Positions 39,614 through 46,608 of a DNA stretch of 47,756 nucleotides are shown here, in pieces (positions within the stretch are counted from its first letter, which is position 1; each line of letters begins with the position of its first letter). The notes beneath the pieces were generated by a model. That model had not been told where the DNA came from. It searched no databases and saw only the letters and a program-made list of their open reading frames with translations. Location of the stretch: positions 1 through 47,756 of the forward strand of contig CAMDGF010000011.1 of NCBI GenBank assembly GCA_945897555.1, read 5' to 3'. A program made the position numbers and the translations under genes. This DNA is from Klebsiella pneumoniae (lineage in GTDB: Bacteria > Pseudomonadota > Gammaproteobacteria > Burkholderiales > UBA3065).

Positions 39614-41755
39614 TCAGGCCACCCTTTCCCACACTGTGACCTCGGCCAAGGTGTGCTGATGCTTGCGGCGCGTCTCGCGGATCACAAAAGCGACGTCGCG
39701 GGGCTCGCCGAGCATGCGGAAGTGCGGCGCCAGCGCGGCCTTGAGGGCATCGAGCGTGGTCCAGCTCTCGCCGTCCTTCTTGAAGCCGCCGAGCCAGTTC
39801 TCTTTGGATGTGTGGTCCTCGAGCCAGGTGTAGGGCGAGCTGAGCATGAGCACCCCGCCGACATTGAGCCGCTCGTGGATGCGGCCAAGGAAGGCCATCG
39901 GATCGTAGAGCCGATCGATGAGGTTGGCGGCGAGAATGAGGTCGTAGCCAGTGAGCACAGTCTTGAGGTTGCAGGCATCACCCTGCAGGAAATCGACCTT
40001 GCCGGCCACCTCCACCAGCCCTAGAGCGGCCAGCGTGCGCGTCTGGTAACTCACCAGATCACCCTCTTCGACGCGCTGATAACGCAGCTCGCCGGTATCA
40101 CGCAGCTGCACACCGGCGTTGATGAAGCGCGCCGAGAAGTCGACGCCGGTGACATGCCCGAAATGCTTGGCCAGCTCGAAGGTGGCGCGGCCGGTGGCGC
40201 AGCCCAGATCGAGCGCAGTCCGCGCCGGGCGGTCGCCGATGGCCGCGATGGCGATCTGCGCCAGCGCGCGCGGGAAGTTGGGCACGCCGAAGCACTCGTC
40301 GCCGAAGTGGAACTCCACATATTCGGCGAGCTGGCGATCGGATTCGTAATAGACGTTAGGCGCCACGGCAGGCGTATCGGTGACCACGTAGCGCAACCCC
40401 GCATGTTGGAAGAAATGACGGCGAAAAGCATAGCGCGAGGCGCGGATGCTCTCGTTGCCGCAAGAGGCCCACGAACCACCCTTCATGAGGTTGTGGCGGC
40501 CGTCGAAGGTGGGCGTGGAGAAATCATCGTAGATGTCGTGGACGCGGAAGCCCTCGAACGGGTAGATGGGCGTCTCGGTCCACTGCCATACATTGCCGAC
40601 CACATCAAAGAAGTCGCCCTGCGCGTGACGATCGACCGGGCAGCTCGAGGCCCCGTGGTCGAGGTGCAGGTTGGCGGCGGCCGGACGATCGTGCGGCACC
40701 TCGGCGATGCCGGCGACGTCGTACAAGCGATACCACTCGTCTTCGGTGGGCAGACGGTGGTTGCGGCCGGTGGTAGCGGTCATCCAGCGGCAGAAAGCGC
40801 GGGCCTCGAGGCAATTGACCTCGACCGGCCAGTTCCAAGGCATCGGCACCACCTCGGTCATCAGGCGCAGCTTCCAGGTGACACCCTCGCGCACCCAGAA
40901 GGTCGGCGCCTGCGCCAGCGAGTAGCGGCGCCAGCCCTCGCCCTCCTCGTCCCACCACTGCGGGTCGGCATAGCCACCCGCCTCGACGAAGGCCAGGTAT
41001 TCAGCGTTGCTGACCAGCATGCGGCCCGCCTCGAAAGCGGGGAGCTCGACCTTGCGCTCGCCGTACTCGTTGTCCCAGCCGTAGATCGGGTCGTCGAGGG
41101 CCTTGCCCATGCGTACCGTGCCGGCAGGCACTGGCACCAGCGCGTTGGCCGGGGCGTCGAAGGGCGTCGGGGCAGCGGCCAGCCCGCTGCGATCGGGCGA
41201 CCATGCCGCGAGCGGCCGCACGCGCCCGAGCGCGTGCTGACGGATGAGCACCGACGACGTCTCGAGGTGGATGCGCTCGTGCTCGACGCCCATGATGACG
41301 GCCCACCATGGGTTGTCCCAGTCGACCGGCAGCTGCAGCGGCGCCTCGCGGATGACACGATCGACCATGGCACGGACCTTGTCGCGATAGGCACGCACCG
41401 CGGCGGCGGTGGGCCAATCGTAATGCGCCTCGTTGAGGTCGTCCCAGCTCATCTCATCGACCCCCACCGCGAACATCGACTCGAAGCGCGGGTCGATGCG
41501 TTCGCTGATGAGCCCAGCCAGAACGAACTTGTTGGTGAAAAAGGTGGCGGTGTGCCCGTAATAAAAGATCAGCGGGTGGCGCAGGCTGATGGGCTTGGTG
41601 CGAAAGCTGTCCTCGTCCACCAGTGCCTCGAACAGCGACTCATAGGTGCTGAACGTGCTGTGGAAGTACTCACCCAGTGTCCGCCGGAAGGCGATCGGGT
41701 CGGTGGTGCGCAGGTCGGGGGTCCGCGGAAAGAGAAGTCGGGAGTCGTTGCGCAT
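39614..41755 (-). CDS. ovoA: 5-histidylcysteine sulfoxide synthase / mercaptohistidine methyltransferase OvoA
   Basis: A 713-residue three-domain enzyme. The N-terminal DinB-like domain (about 1-185) carries the non-heme iron site H159-x3-H163-x-E165 (VEHERIHLET), with H68 near (YYGHTATFF). A formylglycine-generating-enzyme-type sulfatase-modifying domain follows (about 205-455, MKGGSWASCGNESIRASRYAFRRHF in fragments), then a SAM methyltransferase (about 465-713) with ALDLGCATGRATFELA near residue 515. OvoA joins cysteine to histidine C5 with oxygen, and its methyltransferase domain can N-methylate the thiohistidine to ovothiol A. The paired lyase gene lies 61 bases downstream. Full length with no truncation. 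Confidence 0.95.
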   Translation of the reverse strand: MRNDSRLLFPRTPDLRTTDPIAFRRTLGEYFHSTFSTYESLFEALVDEDSFRTKPISLRHPLIFYYGHTATFFTNKFVLAGLISERIDPRFESMFAVGVDEMSWDDLNEAHYDWPTAAAVRAYRDKVRAMVDRVIREAPLQLPVDWDNPWWAVIMGVEHERIHLETSSVLIRQHALGRVRPLAAWSPDRSGLAAAPTPFDAPANALVPVPAGTVRMGKALDDPIYGWDNEYGERKVELPAFEAGRMLVSNAEYLAFVEAGGYADPQWWDEEGEGWRRYSLAQAPTFWVREGVTWKLRLMTEVVPMPWNWPVEVNCLEARAFCRWMTATTGRNHRLPTEDEWYRLYDVAGIAEVPHDRPAAANLHLDHGASSCPVDRHAQGDFFDVVGNVWQWTETPIYPFEGFRVHDIYDDFSTPTFDGRHNLMKGGSWASCGNESIRASRYAFRRHFFQHAGLRYVVTDTPAVAPNVYYESDRQLAEYVEFHFGDECFGVPNFPRALAQIAIAAIGDRPARTALDLGCATGRATFELAKHFGHVTGVDFSARFINAGVQLRDTGELRYQRVEEGDLVSYQTRTLAALGLVEVAGKVDFLQGDACNLKTVLTGYDLILAANLIDRLYDPMAFLGRIHERLNVGGVLMLSSPYTWLEDHTSKENWLGGFKKDGESWTTLDALKAALAPHFRMLGEPRDVAFVIRETRRKHQHTLAEVTVWERVA

Positions 41756-41994
41756 TCAGGCACCTCGTGTTTTTCTGTGACTGACGCGTGTCGTCGCCAG
41801 TCCGTGATGATCCGTAGGGAGCGACAAGATACCGCTTGAACCTGTCCAATCCGGACAGAATGGCGCCGCCCATGGGCGCTGGACACCCGGCGCCAGCCGC
41901 CACAGCGGGGTGGGACATCGGCTGCGACGGCTCGTTCACAAGCGGTGCGATAATCCGTGCCTTCGCGCCCCGCGCCCCCGACCGGAGACCCCCC

Positions 41995-42381
41995 ATGTAC
42001 GTGATCGACCGCAATCTGGCCGTGATCAAGCCCAAGCAGCCCTTCCTCGATTGGCTGTGCAAGACGCCGGGCAACGAGGTCGACCTCACGCTCGATCAGT
42101 TGCGCATCGACTGCACTGCACTGCTCATCCCCGAGTTCGAAGAGCCTGAGGACGCGGTGAGCTTCATCGACGAGATCGCCGTCGAGCTGTTCGAGGCAGA
42201 GCTCGGCAGTTGGGTCGACGATGCCTCGCACTGGCCCAAGGATCGCTCGCTGGCCGCTTTCTGGTCGTGGTTTGATGTCGAGATCCACGGCACGGTGGTG
42301 GATCTGGTCGACGAAGAGGTTCCAGCCGAGCCCGAACCGCCGCGGCGCGGCGGCAAGAGTGGCAAGGCGGGTGCGCGCTAG
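41995..42381 (+). CDS. Conserved hypothetical acidic protein
   Basis: A 128-residue soluble protein beginning MYVIDRNLAVIKPKQPFLDW, with an aromatic motif ending WPKDRSLAAFWSWFDVEIH and a basic tail (PRRGGKSGKAGAR). I recall similar unknown proteins in betaproteobacteria but no function. ATG 41995 has GGAG seven bases upstream; a longer in-frame start at 41836 lacks any conserved feature. Its stop is nested with the convergent carrier-protein stop in a shared CTAG. The 239-base gap before it, divergent from ovoA, shows no clear promoter. Confidence 0.85.
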   Translation: MYVIDRNLAVIKPKQPFLDWLCKTPGNEVDLTLDQLRIDCTALLIPEFEEPEDAVSFIDEIAVELFEAELGSWVDDASHWPKDRSLAAFWSWFDVEIHGTVVDLVDEEVPAEPEPPRRGGKSGKAGAR

Positions 42382-42635
42382 GCCGAAGCGCGGGCGCTGA
42401 CGAACGCGGTCAGGGCCCCGAGGGTGCTGAACATGCGGCCATCGATCTCGTCGTCTGCGATGCTCACGTCGAAACGGTGGCGGATGGCCTCGAGCACCGA
42501 CAACACCGCCATGGAATCCAGCTCCGGAATGGCCCCCATGAGTCGCGAATCGGCGCACAACATGGCGCCGCGACCGTTGAGGACGAGGACGTCGTCGAGG
42601 ATGCGTGCCAACTCGGTCTGCATGTCTACTGCCAT
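42378..42635 (-). CDS. Acyl carrier protein (phosphopantetheine-binding)
   Basis: An 85-residue ACP. The phosphopantetheine attachment Ser41 is in PELDSMAVLSVLEAI, followed by DDEIDGRMFSTLGAL. It is divergent from the acyl-CoA ligase gene, and such ACPs accompany exosortase-A-type ligases. The start ATG 42635 is clear. Its substrate is probably an acyl or aminoacyl group loaded by the ligase. Confidence 0.92.
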   Translation of the reverse strand: MAVDMQTELARILDDVLVLNGRGAMLCADSRLMGAIPELDSMAVLSVLEAIRHRFDVSIADDEIDGRMFSTLGALTAFVSARASA

Positions 42636-42848
42636 GGTCTTGTCGTGTCCCGGCCCTGGTGAGGGCGCGTGTGAGGCCGGACGATGCCAGCGGGGCTCAG
42701 CGCCGCGGGGGCCGTCGCACCACCGTGTCCGGGGGCGCCATTATAGGAAGTCCGCGCCGCCGTGGACACCGACGACATCAAGCCAGTGCAAAAGCGAGTG
42801 CCGTCGTGGTGCCGGCGCAACAACTCGCCACCGGCGGCCGGTCCGCGC

Positions 42849-44525
42849 ATGACGATGCGGACGATCATCACCACCGACGATCTGCTGCGGGCCTCCGCAC
42901 GAAAAGCACCCGAGGCCATCGCCCTCTGGCGGGAGGGTATCGCACTGAGCTACGCCGAACTTGACGCGCGCGTCGATCGGGCGGCCGGCTGGTTGCGGCG
43001 GAACTTGCCACTGCGCGGCGCACGCGTCGCCATATGGCTCGACAAGCGGGTGGACACCGTGGTGGCGATGTTCGCCGCGATGCGTGCCGGGCACGTGGCG
43101 GTGCCGCTCAACCCGGCGCTCCGCGCCGCACAGGTGCAAGCCTGTCTGGCCGACTGCGGTGCCGCCGCCTTGTTCAGCGATGGCGCTCGCCTCTCTGCCT
43201 GGGCCAGCACCCCCGCCATGAGCACCAACCACAGCCCCGGGGTGCTGGTCGATGTCGACGCGCCCGATTGCTGCACCCGCGCCCCGAACCCTGACAACCC
43301 GTCCACCCCCCTTTTGCAAGCCGGCTTTGCCGAGCGCGATGGCGAGGAGCTGGCGATCCTGTTCTACACCTCGGGCAGCAGCGGTGCGGCCAAAGGTGTC
43401 ATGGTGACGCATGCCAACCTGCTGGCGGGCGCCGATGCAGTGAACCGCTATCTCGACCACACCGCCGACGACCGGCTCCTCGCCGCCCTACCGCTGTCCT
43501 TTGACGCGGGCTTCTCGCAACTCACCAGCGCGTTCGCCGTGGGCGCTGCGGTGGTGCTGCTCGACCACCTGTTCCCGGCCGACGTGCTCAGCGCACTCGA
43601 ACGCGACCGGGTGACCGGCATCACCGGGGTGCCGCCACTCTATCTGCAGCTGGCGGCCGCTCTGCCAAGACACTCGGGCCCGCGGGACGCTGCTCGCATC
43701 ACGGCGACGGCCACCGTGCCGCGCGGCAGCAGCCTGCGCTACTTTGCCAATACCGGAGGCCACTTGCCACAGCCCACCTGGCTGGCGCTACGCCAGCACT
43801 GGCCACAGGCAGAGCCGATCGCCATGTATGGGCTGACCGAGGCGTTCCGCGCGAGCCGCTTGCCAGCAGAGGATTTTGCCCGCAAGCCTGACTCCATCGG
43901 CCTGCCCATCCCGGGCGGCACCCGGCTGCATGTGATGCGCGCCGATGGCTCGCCTTGCGCGGCTGGCGAACCCGGCCAACTTGTGCAGCAGGGGCCTCTG
44001 GTGACGCGCGGCTACTGGAACGATCCGGCACGCAGCCTCGAGCGCTTCCGACCCGGACCCGATGGTGAGCCGGCGGTCTGGTCGGGCGACACCGTGTGGC
44101 GCGATGACGAGGGCTATCTCTACTTTGTCGGGCGCGACGACGAGCAGATCAAGACCTCGGGCTACCGCGTAAGCCCCAGTGAGGTGGAGGCGGTGGCTGC
44201 GGCGGCCGGCTGGCCAGAGTGCGTCGCAATGGGCGTGCCCGATGCCACCCTCGGACACGCGATCGTGCTGGTGGTGGCCGGCAGCGCCGCGGCGGTGCCA
44301 GATGCCCACGCCATGGCCACCGACCGTGACAGCGCGCACGAAGGACTGCTGCCGGCACTGCGGGCCGCGCTTCCGGCGTGGATGGTGCCGCGCCGCATCG
44401 AGGTATGGGATGGCTCGCTGCCACGCAACGCGAATGGTAAGTTCGACCGCGTGCTGATCCGCCAGAGGACCCTGCAGCGCGCCGCGCATCCACAGCCCGA
44501 CCATAACGGCGACGGCGATGACTGA
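42849..44525 (+). CDS. Acyl-CoA ligase (AMP-forming), exosortase-A-associated type
   Basis: About 558 residues of an ANL-superfamily adenylating enzyme. Core motifs are FYTSGSSGAAKGVMVTHAN (P-loop A3), MYGLTEAFRASRLP (A5), VGRDDEQIKTSGYRVSPSEVE (A8 hinge) and the catalytic Lys in RNANGKFDR near the C-terminus. It resembles the exosortase-A-system ligase subfamily. ATG 42849 is used; GTG 42762 is in frame and follows AGGA at a long distance. It overlaps the decarboxylase by eight bases, so the two are coupled. Confidence 0.85.
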   Translation: MTMRTIITTDDLLRASARKAPEAIALWREGIALSYAELDARVDRAAGWLRRNLPLRGARVAIWLDKRVDTVVAMFAAMRAGHVAVPLNPALRAAQVQACLADCGAAALFSDGARLSAWASTPAMSTNHSPGVLVDVDAPDCCTRAPNPDNPSTPLLQAGFAERDGEELAILFYTSGSSGAAKGVMVTHANLLAGADAVNRYLDHTADDRLLAALPLSFDAGFSQLTSAFAVGAAVVLLDHLFPADVLSALERDRVTGITGVPPLYLQLAAALPRHSGPRDAARITATATVPRGSSLRYFANTGGHLPQPTWLALRQHWPQAEPIAMYGLTEAFRASRLPAEDFARKPDSIGLPIPGGTRLHVMRADGSPCAAGEPGQLVQQGPLVTRGYWNDPARSLERFRPGPDGEPAVWSGDTVWRDDEGYLYFVGRDDEQIKTSGYRVSPSEVEAVAAAAGWPECVAMGVPDATLGHAIVLVVAGSAAAVPDAHAMATDRDSAHEGLLPALRAALPAWMVPRRIEVWDGSLPRNANGKFDRVLIRQRTLQRAAHPQPDHNGDGDD

Positions 44526-45792
44526 TCGCGCGCGCGCTGGCCTGGCCGCCACGCAGGCCGCCCCGCACACGGCACCCGCTCACGCGCCGCCGCTGTTCAC
44601 GGTGGATCCGCAGGGCGCGCTGATGCTGGGCGCCGAGCCTGCCATTGCACTGGCCGAGCGCATCAGCACACCGCTCTACGCTCTCGACGGGCGGCTGGTG
44701 CGGGAGCGTGTGGCTGAGGTCCGCGACCTACTGCCGGCTGGCGTGCGTCTGCACTACGCCATCAAGGCCAACCCGATGCCAGACCTGCTGCGCCTGCTCG
44801 CGCCGCTCGTCGACGGCTTCGACGTCGCCTCGGCTGGCGAGCTGCAGCTGGCGCTGGATGCCGGCCACCGCGGCGCCGACCTGGGCTTCGCCGGGCCTGG
44901 CAAGCGCGACGACGAGTTGCGCGCCGCGATGGGTGCGGGCGCCGTCGTCAACGTCGAGTCAGCAGGCGAACTGGCGCGACTGGCGGCACTGGCCCGCGCC
45001 AGAGGGCGACGCAGCTTGGCGGCATTGCGCATCAACCCGGACTTCGAGCTGCGCCAGTCGGGCATGCGCATGGGCGGCGGCGCGCAGGTGTTCGGCATCG
45101 ACGCCGAGCAGGTGCCGGGGGTCCTCGCCGCGTGGCCGGCTGATGTCGACTTTGCCGGCTTCCACATCTACGCCGGCTCGCAGAATCTCAACGGCGAGCA
45201 GGTGGCAGACGCCCTGCGGCGCAGCCACGCCCTTTGCGCGCGACTGGCCGGCGGCGCGCCTGCCACGCCGCGCATCTTCAACCTCGGCGGCGGGCTGGGC
45301 ATCCCTTACTTTGCTGGCGAGCAGCGCATCGACACCGCGCCGATCGCCAGCGCGATGGCGAGCATCGCTGCCGCGCATCGCCATGCCTTCCCGGACACCA
45401 CGCTGGTGCTGGAGATGGGCCGTTACCTGGTCGGCGAGGCCGGCGTGTTCCTCACCCGCGTGCTCGACCGCAAGCGTTCACGTGGCCGCGAGTTTCTGGT
45501 GTGCGACGGCGGCATGCACCAGCACCTGGCGGCGTCGGGCAATCTCGGCCAAGTGATCCGCCGCGACTACCCGGTCTGGCTGGCACGCGATCTGCGGGCC
45601 CGACCCGACTCGGCCTTTACCGTCTGCGGGCCGCTGTGCACGCCGCTGGACGTCCTGGCGCGCGAGGCGCTGCTGCCGGGCGACGTGCAGCCGGGCGACG
45701 TGCTGGCCATCGGCCAGTCGGGCGCCTACGGTGCGAGCGCCAGCCCGGCGGGATTCCTGTCGCACCCTGCCGCTGGTGAGATGCTGGTCTAG
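44518..45792 (+). CDS. PLP-dependent decarboxylase, exosortase-A-associated type
   Basis: A 424-residue alanine-racemase-fold (LysA-like) decarboxylase. PLP-binding Lys83 is in LHYAIKANPMPDLLRLL, the phosphate-binding Gly loop is NLGGGLGIPYF, EMGRYLVGEAGVF follows, and the C-terminal active-site Cys is in VCGPLCTPLDVL. Subfamily members sit in exosortase A clusters. The substrate could be an amino acid tethered to the ACP; this is inferred. The stop is nested with the convergent regulator stop (CTAG). Confidence 0.87.
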   Translation: MTDRARAGLAATQAAPHTAPAHAPPLFTVDPQGALMLGAEPAIALAERISTPLYALDGRLVRERVAEVRDLLPAGVRLHYAIKANPMPDLLRLLAPLVDGFDVASAGELQLALDAGHRGADLGFAGPGKRDDELRAAMGAGAVVNVESAGELARLAALARARGRRSLAALRINPDFELRQSGMRMGGGAQVFGIDAEQVPGVLAAWPADVDFAGFHIYAGSQNLNGEQVADALRRSHALCARLAGGAPATPRIFNLGGGLGIPYFAGEQRIDTAPIASAMASIAAAHRHAFPDTTLVLEMGRYLVGEAGVFLTRVLDRKRSRGREFLVCDGGMHQHLAASGNLGQVIRRDYPVWLARDLRARPDSAFTVCGPLCTPLDVLAREALLPGDVQPGDVLAIGQSGAYGASASPAGFLSHPAAGEMLV

Positions 45793-46418
45793 GCCAGTCG
45801 GCGCTCGATGACGTAGCGGGTCAGGTCGGCGTTGGACGCTAGGCCGAGTTTCTGCAGGACGCGGCTGCGGTAGGTGCTGACCGTCTTGGTGCTCAGGTTG
45901 AGTTCGGTAGCGATGCGCTTGAGCGGCCTGCCGGCGCCGAGCATCAGCAACACGCCCATCTCGCGGCGCGACAGCGCCAGGTGCGGCACCACCGCCCGTT
46001 CCGCCCCATTCCCTGCCATCAGGGTGCGCGCGGCGCGCGGCGCCAGGTAAGTGTCGCCGCCCAACACCGTGCGCGCAGCCAGCAGGATCTGTTCGGGCTG
46101 GCTGCGCTTGTGCAGGTAGCCGGCTGCGCCCATGCCAATCAGCGGCAGGGTGAAGTCTTCCTCGTTGTTGATGCCGAACACCAGCACACGAGATGCCGGC
46201 GCGTTGCGCCGAAGGTGCCCCAGCATCTCAACCAGCGGCAACTCCGGCATTGCGGGGTCAAGCATCAGCAGATCGCAGGGCACCCGTCCCAACAGCTGCA
46301 GAACCTCTGACGAGTGCCCGACCTCGGCGACCACGCAGAAGTCGCGCGTGACGCCAAAAACGTGGCGCAAGCCGATGCGCACCACCGGGTACTGGTCAGC
46401 GATAACGATATCCGCCAT
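45789..46418 (-). CDS. NarL/FixJ-family response regulator
   Basis: A 209-residue two-domain regulator. The receiver has the phospho-acceptor D54 (LLMLDPAMPEL) and the conserved Lys (YLHKRS), but the usual second acidic residue is Q9 (IADQYPVV) and the switch Thr position looks like Gly (VFGINNEE). The LuxR-type HTH is at the C-terminus (LSRREMGVLLMLGAGRPLKRIATELNLSTKTVSTYRSRV). No histidine kinase is in the window. Divergent from the surface-protein gene, with a palindrome between them. Confidence 0.92.
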   Translation of the reverse strand: MADIVIADQYPVVRIGLRHVFGVTRDFCVVAEVGHSSEVLQLLGRVPCDLLMLDPAMPELPLVEMLGHLRRNAPASRVLVFGINNEEDFTLPLIGMGAAGYLHKRSQPEQILLAARTVLGGDTYLAPRAARTLMAGNGAERAVVPHLALSRREMGVLLMLGAGRPLKRIATELNLSTKTVSTYRSRVLQKLGLASNADLTRYVIERRLA

Positions 46419-46435
46419 GCAACCTTCTCCTCGCC

Positions 46436-46453
46436 TGTAGGGCTTTTCCTACC
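46436..46453. promoter_or_regulatory. GTAGG-N6-CCTAC palindrome between regulator and surface protein
   Basis: A perfect 5 bp dyad (46437-46441 and 46448-46452), with six bases between, lies 19 bases upstream of the regulator start. The architecture resembles NarL/FixJ-family sites such as the GacA-type TGTAAG-N6-CTTACA. It could serve autoregulation or control of the divergent gene. Confidence 0.5.
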
Positions 46454-46566
46454 GCAGCGACACCATGCCCCACAGAGATGTCGCCCTTATCCGGCAGACC
46501 TCGAACAGGCTCGCTGCAATCCTGAATCCCAGTGTGTAGCCGCATCTCGCGGCGCCATCTGGCCAA

Positions 46567-46583
46567 CCCGACAAAAGGTCGGG
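46567..46583 (+). promoter_or_regulatory. Hairpin just upstream of the surface-protein ribosome site
   Basis: CCCGAC-AAAAG-GTCGGG, a perfect 6 bp stem, ends 12 bases before the AGGAG of the surface-protein gene. It may modulate translation or stabilise the leader. Confidence 0.4.
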
Positions 46584-46608
46584 GCCCGGAAACTCAGGAG
46601 ACGACAGC

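Noticed and set aside
41836-41994. Longer N-terminus for the hypothetical protein at 41995
   Set aside because: The extension is Pro/Ala/Arg-rich without conservation signals, and the internal ATG has a proper ribosome site.
42762-42848. Extended start of the acyl-CoA ligase at GTG 42762
   Set aside because: The extra 29 residues are not ligase-like and AGGA is too distant; it remains possible.
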